Shown here piece after piece: positions 1-12,801 of a stretch of DNA of 64,000 nucleotides (positions are counted from its first letter, which is position 1; every line of letters starts with the position of its first letter). Made by a program: the position numbers and the translations under genes. Source of the DNA: Trachythela sp. YZ-2020 (Eukaryota; Cnidaria; Anthozoa; Malacalcyonacea; Clavulariidae); contig JADLSH010000184.1 in the NCBI GenBank assembly GCA_016169945.1, forward strand, positions 1,240,001 to 1,304,000, written 5' to 3'. A model generated the notes under the pieces. That model was not told where the DNA came from and searched no databases. It saw only the letters and a list, made by a program, of their open reading frames with translations.

Positions 1-109
1 ATTCGCTTTATTTAATTTATTGAATAAACATTGACTTTAAAACTATCTGAATACCTCCGTAAGAGGCTATGTTTTCATCTAAACTATACTAAACTAAGCC
101 AAATCTAGA

Positions 110-400
110 CTCAACTCAACTCATCCTCAACTTAGCTGAACTCAACTCAACTCAGCAGAACTCAACTCAACTTAACCCAACTCAACCAAACTCAACTCAA
201 TTGAGCTGACGAACTCAACCCAACCCAAATTACCAAACCAACCCAATTGCAACTCAACTTAGCTGAACTCAACTCAACTCAGCTCAACTTAGCTGAACTC
301 AACTCAACTCAACTCAGCTCAACTTAGCTGAACTCAACTCAACTCAGCAGAACTCAACTCAACTTAACCCAACTCAACCAAACTCAACTCAATTGCGCAA
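110..400. repeat. AACTCA-type degenerate tandem repeat
   Basis: The stretch is built of short variants such as AACTCAACTCAGCT and AACTTAGCTGAACTC. The same motif returns at about 1233-1313 and 1640-1730. It looks like a simple-sequence or minisatellite tract. No coding potential is seen in it. Confidence 0.9.
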
Positions 401-468
401 GTGAACATATCATTTATCGCAGAGTATTTATATTACGATTAATCAGATGGAAATGGAACCCAGACAAA

Positions 469-1113
469 ATGACTGGTTTCATACCGGATATCATAAAAAT
501 TTTGGAGAAATATGACCTGTGGGAGCATATGGATTCCTTCAACTGGGAGTTTCCTAGTAAGCACCTGTGGAAAACAATAGTTATTGACAACATAAAACGC
601 CTAGATAATTCATTATGGAAAGGAAAAATCCAGGGTTATAAACAGTTGCGATTATACAATCACGTTATTCGAGAATCAACACCCAACGCATGGTTTATTC
701 TAAGTCAGGAAAATTTCGAAATGGCTAATCATGTTTTAACGATTGTCAGGATTCTCTGTGGCTCATTTTATGTAAATGGGGTGCGGTTTGTCGATGAAGA
801 TGAGCCATTTTTCTGCAAGTCTTGTAACCGTGACTGCGTACATCCGGTAAAGCATGGGCTATTGTACTGTTGTGATACAGTGGTGTCGAGAGAAACATTT
901 TGGAACTGTGCAATGGATTACTTCCCAATAGCATTTGTAAGGGAGCTGAACAGCTTGGATGATGATATGTTTCTGTATGCTTTATTTGGCAATTTTGAAT
1001 CGGTGCAGCAGGTGCTCACTGTGGAGTTGATCAAACGTTTTTGTGCCATTGGGGCTGAATTTATTTCAAATGCAGTCAAGACTGTTTGCTACATTGAAAC
1101 ATTTTTAGTATAA
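469..1113 (+). pseudogene. C-terminal fragment of a non-LTR (LINE-like) retrotransposon polyprotein
   Basis: This is an uninterrupted 214-codon frame. Residues 116-134 carry C-x2-C, then H129 and C134, which fits the C-terminal zinc knuckle (CxxC...H....C) found after the reverse transcriptase in many invertebrate LINEs. The part before it has the tryptophan- and leucine-rich character of such tails. No reverse transcriptase or endonuclease domain lies upstream; AACTCA repeats flank it on both sides. It is therefore most likely a 5'-truncated element remnant rather than a host gene. The zinc-knuckle spacing is seen directly; the LINE assignment rests on family resemblance and is moderate. A small host zinc-binding protein is the alternative. 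Confidence 0.5.
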
Positions 1114-1343
1114 CTACTTAAATATTTAATTGTTCTTAATTGTAAAAAATACCAAAAATATGGACAATTTTAGAATAGGCAATTATTAGTTAAATAATTT
1201 TTCTTGTATCTTCAGATATGGAGGCAATAAAGAATTTCACTCAACTCAACTCAGCTCAACTTAGCTGAACTCAACTCAACTCAACTTAGCTGAACTCAAC
1301 CCAACCCAACTCAACTGTCTATAAACCGTTCTCGTTTAAAGCT

Positions 1344-1626
1344 AAATGCCAAATATGTAATTGTATATTTCGGAAATGAATTGAGCGAGTCCATTTTAGA
1401 CTTAATTTAGTCATTTCACAAAGACCAATGCGTTTCAAGAATTACTTTGGATAAAACATAATGTTCTCTATACATAAGCAAATGTAAATCACTAGGCAAC
1501 CTAAATCAATTCATAGACACACAATCAAACTTTATATGTAATTCTTTGTGCCAACTCAAAATTCAAAATTTCAAGTGCTTGCCCTGACGTCAGTCAAATA
1601 GGGTGTACCCGCTGGTCACGAACAAC
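1344..1626. repeat. Direct repeat, copy 1 (second copy at 1955-2237)
   Basis: About 283 bp, from AAATGCCAAATATGTAATTG to a block ending near GGTCACGAACAAC, recurs almost unchanged at 1955-2237, an offset of 611 bp. The flanking AACTCA tract and the block TCTATAAACCGTTCTCG are also duplicated. The whole 1.2-1.6 kb segment is thus a tandem duplicate of 1.6-2.2 kb. Copy 1 lacks about 200 bp, matching roughly 1757-1954, that copy 2 has. Confidence 0.9.
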
Positions 1627-1954
1627 CAAACCAACCAACCCAACCCAATTGCAACTCAACTCAACTCAGCTCAACTTAGCTGAACTCAACTCAACTCAAC
1701 TTAGCTGAACTCAACCCAACCCAACACAACTGTCTATAAACCGTTCTCGTTAAAGCTTTCTCGAAAGGGCAATGCTTTGTAAACTGTGTTACTACGTGAG
1801 GAAACCTAAACTAAACTCAATAAACTAACTTTATTTATACTGAATAGCTCCTACGCAGCCTTCCAAAAATACCAAAATTTAATGTCTAGAAAAGTCTAGA
1901 AAATCCACGACAAGTCCTTAAATAATTGCTTTATTTGAGGCGAGCCAACATGGA

Positions 1955-2237
1955 AAATGCCAAATATGTAATTGTTTATTTCGGAAATGAATTGAGCGAG
2001 CCCATTTTAGACTTAATTTAGTCATTTCACAAAGACCAATGCGTTTCAAGAATTACTTTGGATAAAACATAATGTTCTCTATACATAAGCAAATGTAAAT
2101 CACTAGGCAACCTAAATCAATTCATAGACACACAATCAAACTTTATATGTAATTCTTTGTTCCAACTCAAAATGCAAAATTTCAAGTGCTTGCCCTGACG
2201 TCAGTCAAATAGGGTGTACCCGCTGGTTACGAACAAC
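1955..2237. repeat. Direct repeat, copy 2
   Basis: This is the second copy of the 283-bp block at 1344-1626, with only a handful of differences by eye. The 200 bp just before it, absent from copy 1, contain one fragment of the dispersed 114-bp family (near 1800-1860). Confidence 0.9.
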
Positions 2238-5200
2238 GCTTATTCAAAGCACATATTCAAAGCCTGCATGGGTTACCATAGCAACGGCACACGTCATCAA
2301 CGTATCACGTATGGCGTTCCACTGATTTATTTCCAGAAAGTTCGCCTTACTGTTTCACTATAAAAGCTGTTACTACAGTATAAAAATAGACATATTCTAG
2401 AATTTTCTCTGCCCAATATTATATTACCGACTTAGTTTCGAATACACCCTGGCTTTGGGAATTTTTTGCATCGGGAATTTTACATTAAGTGGGTTTTAAA
2501 ACACCAATTTGCCGTGTCATCAGAAATATAATAAATATTGCTGACGGCAATATCTTGTCGACTCATTTTCCGATGCAAGCACTAAATCCCCCATTCCGTA
2601 CAATTATACCAAAATAAATACATGGTCAGAGTGTTTTGAAACCTAAGGGTTTTCAGTTCTTAATGACTTAAAGCCGGCAAAGACCAGTGTCAGAGAATGT
2701 AATCAACTTCGCAAACGTATCTGGGATGGTCAGACTATAAAACTAAATAAGTAAACTATAAACCAACTGACTAATTAACTAAACTAACTTTATTTATACT
2801 GGATATAGCTCTATCAGTTCTAAACCGTTCTCCTTAGAGGTGCAATAAAGTGACCTCGCCCGTTTTGATGCCTGTTACTATAACACTATATATATGAGGA
2901 ATAAAGCTGGCTTTATACGTACCTAAAAAGTAAAAACCCTTTAATTCTAGGCTATAAGATGCGAAGAACCATATATAACTTTAACTCAACCGTCTTTTAC
3001 ATTATATACACGCCTGCAGAAAAGCTCTTTTATTTCTCAAAGGTGTGCACACGATATATTTTTTTCCGCTTATCTGCATGAAGTACTCTGCCTCGCAGAC
3101 TGAAGGAACACTTTTTGTAGCCATGGGTGCCAATCAAAATTTTCAGGTTTACGAAATTCGCACTGAATATATAAGAATAGGCGAATAGCACTTAAATTCT
3201 TCATTGAGAAAGACAAATATTTGGAGGGGGGGAGTCTAAAGAACTGCCCAGACAAAACCTAAATGTCTATTATAGTTAGGAGTGTACGCGTATGTTCTAA
3301 GAAAGGCTTCTCGCATTTGCCTGTTTTTACCATAAAAATTCTACTAATTCTCTAGTCTGGAAATCGACACAAAGAGACGCGCAGCAAGGCCAAGCCAAGG
3401 CCCAAGATTAGAAGAACCGTGTCAATATAGCGGCGTAACTTCCCTTCTCTATTACATCAGCAAAATGCCCAGCACCAGGAAAACGCCGCCTAGTTCTTCT
3501 AACTTTGTTAATTTTGTTTTTAAACTGAAATTGTGTGGGATCATGTCATCTTTTCTATGCTTAGTATTGGCTGGCATACTTCCCCCCGCAGATTTCGACA
3601 GAATGCGGCATTTATGTACCGCGATGTCCTGTATATTGATCGGTCAGTACTATGCTGTATAGGGTAAACATCCTGTCCCAAAAACCAAGGCCAGCCAAAA
3701 TTTCCACTAAAACATATAAAAAAACCGATTCCGAACTGAAGGCGAATAATAAGGTATCTAGAATTCTGATGATGACTTTGAAACACAGTCGAAAATTTAC
3801 AGATTCAAAATCTCGTGTCTTGTACATGTTTTAATTCATATATTGAATTTTTGGATGACCTTATATTCTCATGAATTTTTTTTTACATCCTGTCCCGTGT
3901 TCACTACATTTCATAAATGTAAAATTTTGGCAGTGACTCCAATCACGTTTTTTTTCTCCAATATTATCAGTATCCGCATGATCGGAAACCTTATAAACAT
4001 GAGGTATCCTGACACAGCCAAGATTCAAGAATAACGATGATCACATCCGTATAACTTCCTTATAACTAAACATTCCGTATAACTATTGACAAGTAAAAAC
4101 TCACCCAGCTCAAGGAAAACACTATAGTTCTTTGTCAGTTCAAACCGTATGTGGTAGGATCATGTCATCCTTTCCACATTTATCTATAAAGTATACTTAC
4201 ACCACCACCTCCGAATTAATCTTTCCGTTGCATGCCATATATACATCGAAATTTCAGTCGTCAAGGAAAGTGCCAATGTACGTGCTACTATAGTGACGAA
4301 GCCAAATCTAGTAGAATAGGCTTGCATAATATAATTATTATACAATCTAGTTGAATGCGCGGTTCCCGTGTACATGCACTGTACCGAAATATTGGTTAAA
4401 ATCCTACCAAGCCTCAAGCTAGTGTATATCATACTTATCAGTATTACATATCACCCTATTATTTAAAAAAAAAAAAATAACTCTTACGTTTGTAAAGGCT
4501 ATTTCTTTCAATAAAGACTATTATTATTATATCGCATGTAACTATATATATATTGCATCAGTAAAATACGAAATCTACCCACTTATGATTAGTGTTCTTT
4601 GTTTTTATAAACATAATTGTGTGGGATCATGATACTTATAAACACTATGTGGGATGGATCTTTACTATCTTCAATTTTCCACTTTTATATCTGAAGTACT
4701 TCCCCCACAGAATTTGTGGGTATATAATGTATATAATTATTGGTTTTGACATTCTCCTGAATGTAATACACGTACATTGTAAACCCACCATTTTTGCCGT
4801 GTTTTATCCGCCAATTTATAGTGATGGCATCAGAAAGTCGGAATTGAATGGCTTAAAGGAGTATACTAAAGGCGAAAACTTACCAAGTTCTAAAGAGTCT
4901 CTTCTTGGATATTAATTCGCCTTAAAGCCTCCAAACTCGCTAGAATCTCAACTAGAAGTTGGCTTAGTTTAAGACTTAAATAATCGCTTTAATCTCGCCT
5001 GGCTTAAATCGCTTAAACTCGCCAAGTCGCCTTAATTAATAGCACAATTATTTAGCATCGAAACGTCGTTTTCAAATACAATCTATATCGCTAGCAAAGC
5101 CTATAGCATTTGTCTCAAAATTAGTCGGCTGAGATCGCTTAAACTCGCCTTCAATCGCCTAAACTCGTGTTATCTCGCAGCGAGTTACAGACAGTTACCA

Positions 5201-7572
5201 TCCCAGAGTAGACATTCTACTACTTTCTACAATAAATAACAATATCCGGCACTAAGATTCTTCGCCAGGGAGGAGACGACGCGAATTAATTCTTGGCAGC
5301 GAAGTCTAAATTCTAGTTCACATAATAAAAAACACGTACCCACAAGCACGCCTCACACACAGGACGCTTATATATAAGCGCCCTGCTGACACCTTTATGT
5401 TACAAGCACTTGTGTTTATATGGTGACGTTTATTTCGCCTTAGTAATTCTCATACACTAAATGAAAGAAGCGTTTCAGAATTTGTGCTGTGATGCTTGTG
5501 CATATCCCACGCCTGTTCTTGTGTGAATTTTTGTGCCTAGCTTTAATGCTTATTTCAGTTCTTGTGAATCATGCCTTACCAGGTCCTATAGTCTAAAAGG
5601 GAAAAATTTCGCTTGCGTGGCAAAAATATTACCCACCTGAAGTTCAAAGTTAACCACCAACCTGTTACATGCAGACATGCAGAGGCGTCGAGTGCTTTTA
5701 GCAACCCGGAATTTTATATTATGAGTTTAAAACCCACTGACGTTGTGCGAGGAATACTGAGTTAGGATAGAAATACTGTGGACAAATTAACAAACTTTAT
5801 TAAATCGTTTTCGCTGATTACCGTATGTGCAAATCGACAAAGGCTTTATTAAATCGTTTTGGATGTCCACAGACGAGTCAAGATGTCGCTCGCCCGACCA
5901 ACTCGATCTCATCGTCTTTTCATCAAATCCCTCGTTTGACCGGTACGCGTGGTAATATCCAGTCAACTCTCATGCAACTCTTGTTCTCGTTTGACCGGGG
6001 GCATAAGAGTTGATGAACTCTTATGAAAATCTCCCTTGTTAACTCTCATCAACTCTCACATCGTTTGACCCGGCTTAAATCTTTGCATTATCGGATCATT
6101 ACTTCAAAAGAGCCAGAGTCATTAACTGAATGCTTGGCGCTGCGTCTAATTTTCAAAACACCGAGCTCAATTCTGACATGATGCAATTGAAGCTAAACTC
6201 AAAGCGTAATGCTTTATTTAGTACTAGGGAATTTTCTCTGTTTCACCATTAATATATTGGGCCAGTGGTTAACCACCACATCAATGACCATGCATGACCA
6301 TGCATTTTGTATGCGGGCCAATTAACACTGAATAGTCAAATAGAAAATAAAGATTCGCAAAACATGGGGAATACTATTTATATAGGTTAAATGTAATTCT
6401 TGACGTATCGCATAAGCAAAGTCCGAAATTTAAAATTCACAAATCACACTGTTAAGTCCATAAAAGGCGATAAAATATAAAACGAAAGTGCATCATTTGC
6501 AGTTTTTGTTCTAAGAAAATCTACGTGCCGTCATTCTGACAAAATGTATATAGTCGAACTGCCATTACTCAATAAAATTTGACGAAAATACTGCGTATAT
6601 TTTACTGATACACGTTATCGAAACCGTTTATTTCCCCTAGCCCCTTTCAGTACGTGGGTTTAAACGCGTTCTAGCCATTAAAATACGGTTTTACAGCTAT
6701 TACTGGACCTGCCAAATTAATTTGCGGTGTCACCCACGAAAATATTGCATATGTTCTTCGTAAAGTAAATAATTTATTTTCACATTTAAACCCCAGGAAT
6801 TAAAGCACCTGTATACTAACTATTTTCCACGAAGTGAATAAGTGAAAGTAACGCTACAATATCTTTTTAAATTGGTCCGTGATGCATTTTGCATATTTTA
6901 AATTACTAGGAAATGTTACCATACAATAAGAATCGATTGTTACCGATATTCTATGTATATACAAGTGGTAAAACAATTTGAGCACATTTTGATGAAAAAC
7001 GAGCACAAAACCTATACTAACTTGTAAAATTTATGTAATGGCTTGAAAAGGCGCTGTTTTCGTTTTAAAACTGAATTGAATGACGCATGCAGTTAATTTA
7101 TATGCACCAACGCACGCAACGTAAACCAATATACTCATTGCATAATTTAAGACAAACTGTCCATTGGCGGGGGGGGGAGGGTAGAGAGTAGAATTTGCAG
7201 AAATTGATACAGTATATTTCCTTAACGATAGCTTGATTTGGCACAAAAAGTCGAGAATATTTACTCAATATGGATGGAATTATCATTTTGGATTAAAATA
7301 AAGAATAGTTTAAAAGCTGTTCTTTTTCTGGGATAATTTGCGTTTCCTTTGCCCCCTCGGGTAGGTAGAAATTTGATCTGATGATAGTGACGTGCCTCTA
7401 TTTTGGTCAATATTTAAACTTCCTGTCGAAGGCTGAATAAAAAGCTTCCTCAAAATACGCCGTACCATTTATAAATACTGAAAGCTTACAGCTCAGAGAT
7501 GTGTCTGGTAGTTTTAAATAACCAAGAAAAAATATAAACAGACTGAATATATATATACACACAGAACTCGCC
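2238..7572. other. Intergenic stretch without a supported gene
   Basis: I see no conserved exon here. Short open frames between 3465 and 4915 have no recognisable domain and no supporting splice sites. Around 3450-3600, 4076-4205 and 4550-4720 three diverged copies of one block can be aligned; they share TGTGGGATCATG, and two share a CTTCCCCC(G/A)CAGA motif. A fragment of the dispersed 114-bp repeat lies near 2750-2870. A degenerate tract of CTCGCCTTAAAT-type words fills about 4915-5170. Confidence 0.6.
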
Positions 7573-10500
7573 ATGGAATTTGTAATAGAGCAAAAACAAC
7601 GCGCTGTTGTTGACGAAAACTTTAACCGAATTCAAGAACTCTTCAACGTTCAAATTGTAATCACAAATGGTACTGCCGAAAAAGTATGGATCACTTTAAA
7701 AGGAGGACAAGAGGAAAAAGCTAAGGTATGGGGATTTAATTTGTACACAATTTATTTAAACTCGGGCTTATAAATTTGGATAAATGTTTGCTAACACTAC
7801 CACATCTGTATTGTAAACCGAACTTTTATAGTATTCAAATCAAAACAATCCTATGGAATAGCCTACTATAATACGAGATTATTCCACTTTATTGAAGGCC
7901 TTTATATCTTAAAGGTTTCAAGATGCCATAGGACTGTCTTGCTTAGAATATAAAGTTTAAATTGCCACAGAAAGCGGGCCTGACAAGATTTGTACAAGAA
8001 AGTATACCGGTTGTATAAAATTTAAACCGAAAACCGCAGCCAAAATACAATATATTTAATATGTGACATAAAATATTGTATTGACTATATTCCTTTGGAG
8101 AAATAGTAGATTTAGGAGCATTTATGTAGGGAATTGAGCATTTCGCGTTGCGAAACCGCTCAAAATTGACTGCGAGCCAAATTTAAATTTTCAAACCGAC
8201 TTGAAATGTATGTTTAATGCGTAGGTACCTCCAGTATCAAATTGCACGAATCGAAATTCTTATTAGAAAGCTAATCAGGTTTCTAATTCTTTTCGATTAA
8301 AATTTCTTGGATTTTAATAAAAGTCAGAATGTAAAATTCATATACGTAGTTGGGAGATGTAAATGTTTCTTTGATGATTGATTAATTGGGCTTGAGAATC
8401 TTTGAGCTAGGGGAGGAAGTTCATACCTCGCATTCCTTTCACCCGCAATGTTAAAAGCAATTGTTCTAGAACCTGACTACCTGTTAACTTTTAATAATTA
8501 TAACTAATCTCGTAATACTTTTCTCTGTATTCAACATTTATGTTGTATTTATTTACAGAGCTACATACAAGCATTGACCAATCCAGTGCCAGCAAATGAG
8601 GTGGCAATTCCCGCTTCCTTGATTAAAACCTTTGGACCTCGGACTAGCGAGCATTTCAAGCTTGAGTCTGAATATGGCGTTGTTATCCGATTCCCGCAAG
8701 ATACAAAAGCAGTCATCAGAGCCAACGATGCGATGAACGCCATGCTTGCAACATCAAAACTTGAAGCCCTTATAGCGAAACATTATGGCAATACAACCCA
8801 AGTAAAACCTGAGCCAAAAGCGAACCGGGCAATTGAAGATTTTGCTTTAAAACTTGGATATGAGCAGGAGCAAATTAATACAGTTTTTGAGAAACTTGGG
8901 CCAACAATAGACAAAAACACCTTTTTGAATGAGCTTATAAACATTTCTGGGGCAAGATCTAGGATTGCAGATGACCGATGTTTGCTTGTATCACCGCGGG
9001 CTGCAGGAATGCTACCATCTACTGGTATGAATTCTCAAATGTATGGCACTGACTCTGGGGTTGTCGCTAGAGGTGTAAGCGGTCGGTCGTCAGTGACAAC
9101 GGCGCCGTCAAACAGCTCGCAGAGTTATGTGAACCGAGATTTTATGCCATACAACAGAGATCTGGGAATAATACCTCTCCATAGCGATGGTGTTGCACGA
9201 GGATATATACCTAGGACAACCGGGGCACTAACGCAGGGTAACAATTCATCTGGTGTTATATCTCGCGGGTTTACGCCCCGAACCACAGCGCCGTCTACAC
9301 AGGGAAGCTGTATGAGCCCGTCCAATGTAATATCTCGCGGTTTCATCCCAAGGACTACATCCCAAACAACCCAGGGTAATAATTCTACCTACTCAAGTTC
9401 AGAATGGCCAAATGGTATATATGCACAAGGATATATACCTAGGACAACCGGGGCATTAACACAGGGTAACAATTCATCTGGTGTTATATCTCGCGGGTTT
9501 ACACCCCGAACCACAGCGCCATCTACACAGGGAAGCTGTATGAGCCCGTCCAATGTAATATCTCGCGGTTTCATCCCAAGGACTACATCCCAAACAACCC
9601 AGGGTAATAATTCTACCTACTCAAGTTCAGAATGGCCAAATGGTTCGTATTTGGCTCAAGGAAGCGAATACGTGTCGAATTCCGAACCCCAGCAAGTCGA
9701 TCAGTTGGTTTACCAAATGATGTCAAAGTATCAGCAACTTCCGCAGTCTGACTTGCGACACGTCGTGATTGATGGCAGCAACGTTGCTATGAGGTAAGCA
9801 ACTTGAAAGTCATTCATTATAAATATGACATGTCTATTGTCTAGTTTGAGGTTTTTAAGATATGGAAAAATTTCAGTCTATACTGGATACTGAACCCCCC
9901 TGGAGGTTGGGGCTTTAGTAAAAGAACTATTTCAAATGAAATTGAAAACTCCTTTAATTTCCTCGAAAAAAAATTTCCTTTATAGCAAAATATCTGAAGA
10001 GGAGATTTATACACTAGGTGTTCTGTCAAAGAGAAATTTCATTTAAACCCAAAATAACGAAGTAGCTAGGGACCCGCACATTGGGGCAAATTGTGACATT
10101 AAGCTTAACGTAGCTTAATAATGGGTAAAAATATTCATGGGCAGATATAGTCTGGTTAACACATTTATGCTTTTCTTTTAATTAATAATGTCTGGCATTT
10201 GTAGAAAGATTGAAAGGCCAAAACAAGGCACATTAGGGGCGCATTGCAGCTTAATAAGTTAACAATAGTTAACCTATTAATAACGCTTTCTTTTCATGGT
10301 TCAAATCATCTGGAATCAGACAGATTAAAGTAGCAAAATAGAGCTTGTGCATTAGGACACATTGAGCTATGTATCTGAAAAGGATATGGAAAGCATTAGA
10401 TATGTCAAAGATAACTTTCATTTAAAACCCACTGTCAGTTTAACTAATGATATTTGACTGCAAGCACATCCTGATTAATTCTATGGTGAACAAGGAAATT

Positions 10501-12801
10501 CCTTGACCAGAAGTCAATGTCTCAAATTAGACATCTAAATTGATGAAAGATCTTTAAAAAATGTTTTGTTTAACTCCAAAAGCAAAGCAAAGCAAACGCT
10601 ATTATAAGAGATCATCCATTGCATGTCCACAACTCAATTTGTCTCAAATTAGACATCTAAATTGGTCAGTGATATAAAAAAAAATTTGTTTACTTCCAAA
10701 AGTATGCATAATAAAAGGATCTAGGTACATATATAACCTTATTTGGGAAGGAAACGCAGACGTTATTCAACCTTGGCAATGATTAATTGTTTAACTTTCA
10801 AAGAAGATCTGATAAGCAAAAATGTTTGGCACGTTCACGTGACCCAGTATATGCATAAAGAGAAGCTCTTAAATTTAAATTTGTGAGTGGCTATTCTCTA
10901 CATCAATATATACGCAGAAAGAATGATCTAAGATCTACAAAGCACCCATGAGAATTTGCACTACCACTACCTTGGCCTTGCAAGGATATTGATGTTACAA
11001 TTGTTAGTGCATGTTCGTTTCACGTCTACAACTAGACACTAGCCCTTTCTTAATAACATCTGATCTTATTTTTGCACCTCAGATCGCAAGCTATCAGTCA
11101 AAAAACATATACTGTTCGTTATGATATACACTGTACTGTACAAGAGTGTAGCATAGCTTTCAGAAACATATATCTTTCTAGTTATACAAAACGTACTTAA
11201 ATACCATCTAGGGTTTAAAATACTTTATAAGTTCAAAACACCAGGGATTTTCTCTTACAAAAGGCTAAACTTATGACAGGAAGTCTAAACTGTTTCAACG
11301 CGGAAATTTCTGAGCACGGTTACGCAAGGTCAAGCACTTTAATTATGCGGGAAGTTCATTCCAACGGTAAACATTGGCACATGGTCAACATTGCACGCTT
11401 TTACTTGGAAAATGTGCTTGACGAACGTACGCTTAAATAGTTCCTTGTTGGCGGATAATAGATTTCATTGTATTTGGTTCGGATTTTATTCATGTAAAGA
11501 ATAGATGTCTTTGTTTAGACGAGGTCAATGATGGGTTGACCTTCCTGTAGCCTATAGAGTATAGAGGAATATTTCGTATCGCTCTCGTAGGAGCTATTTT
11601 GAAATCAAACCAAAACTTAGCCCCTTAGGAAATGTGCTTTTTACCTCTGTGATCAGGATTCGAGTCGCAGACTTTCATTTCGTTTCGAATATACAGATAT
11701 TTCCTTTTAAATTAACGTCAGTACGAGATGTTTGTTTTTTACGAAGATTTCGTTTTTGGGAAGTATTTGTAAAAAAAAAATGGGAAATGTTTGGGCATCT
11801 GATGCAATAACGAACCATTTCTTAATTTTACTTCCTCAATCTATAGAATTTGTTTTACCTACAAACTCGTAATGCATCCTACTTTGCTATTTTACTCTGT
11901 CTAATGCCAAAGGAATTTTTATCAAGGGAAAGTGTTGGGACTAAATGAGTTAACCAATAACCGTATCTGCCTTTGTCTTTTGTTAACCCATTAACCTGCA
12001 ATGCGCACTGCTTTGCCCTTCGTTTTATCAACTCTCATGAATGCCATATATAATAATGAATCAGTCATATTTATACAATGATGTGTAATTTGAGCATGGT
12101 TTCTCATACAATCTTTTCCTTTTTTCAGCCATGGTAATAACAAAATATTCTCTTGCCGGGGAATCGCATTGTGTGTTGATTGGTTTCGCAAAAGAGGTCA
12201 TAAGCAAATCACAGTATTCGTCCCAAGTTGGAGAAAAGAGTCCCCCAAAGTGGACAATCCAATCACGGACCAACACATTCTGAACCAACTCGAAGCCCAA
12301 GGCTGCCTCACTTTTACACCTTCGAGGAAAATCAATGGTCGTCGCATCGTGTGCTACGATGATCGATTTATTGTTAAACTTGCCAATAGTACTGATGGAA
12401 TAATTGTCTCAAATGATAATTTCAAAGATCTCGCCTCAGAGAATCCGAAATGGAGAGAGGTTATTGAGCAACGATTACTCATGTACTCTTTTGTTAATGA
12501 CATGTTCATGCCGCCAGATGACCCGCTAGGCCGCCATGGACCCAACTTGGACGAGTTCCTACACAAGGGTACCAAAACGCACCGAAGGGTCTGTCCCTAT
12601 GGACGAAGGTGCACCTATGGTACTCGATGTAAGTACCATCATCCAGAAAGAGAAGACTACAGGTTACCCATATACCAAAGCCTCCAAGCGCTATTCCCAA
12701 ACCAAGAGGTTCTCATCGTGAGTGTTATGAAAAAGTACCCGCAGGAAAAAGACGCTGATAAACTGGCTAGTCATATTCTCTCCATGAATATGATGCATTA
12801 G
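7573..12801 (+). CDS. Regnase/N4BP1-type RNase: KH-like + UBA-like + NYN/PIN + CCCH zinc finger
   Basis: Exons are 7573-7725, 8559-9793 and 12129-12801, with GT-AG introns and matching phases (0, 2), giving 686 residues. The start ATG sits in GCCATGG. Residues 1 to about 125 resemble the KH-like N-terminus of N4BP1/KHNYN. Residues 140-183 resemble the UBA-like module of ZC3H12 proteins. Residues about 264-415 are a repeat-rich, Ser/Thr/Asn-rich linker. The NYN/PIN ribonuclease domain spans about 452-605 and includes [10 protein letters not shown] (D456), CYDD (540-541) and SND (D559), the acidic residues expected to bind catalytic metal. A CCCH finger follows with C618, C624, C630 and H634 in C-x5-C-x5-C-x3-H spacing, as in ZC3H12A-D. 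By family, a cytoplasmic endoribonuclease acting on mRNA or viral RNA is likely. The gene ends in Met-Met-His and lacks the long proline-rich tail of vertebrate MCPIP1. Polyadenylation signals of AATAAA type lie near 13198 and 13400. Orthology to ZC3H12 versus N4BP1/KHNYN is unresolved. Confidence 0.9.
9195..9650 (+). repeat. In-frame 228-bp tandem duplication inside the RNase linker
   Basis: Two head-to-tail copies start at 9195 and 9423, a period of 228 bp or 76 codons, and differ at only a few bases. Each copy holds three smaller modules built on a RG(F/Y)xPRTT core followed by TQG. The linker is therefore a nested repeat that stays in frame. Confidence 0.95.
9794..12128. other. Intron 2 of the RNase gene
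   Basis: This 2.3-kb intron has no recognisable exon. It holds fragments of a dispersed element with TTAACCCATTA at its edge (about 11870-12010), also seen at 57.7-58.9 kb, and a short duplicated block (CTCAAATTAGACATCTAAAT near 10533 and 10642). Confidence 0.7.

Noticed and set aside
469..1113. A host zinc-finger gene
   Set aside because: The zinc-knuckle spacing and surrounding sequence fit the tail of a LINE polyprotein better, and repeats flank it; kept as a retroelement remnant at moderate confidence.
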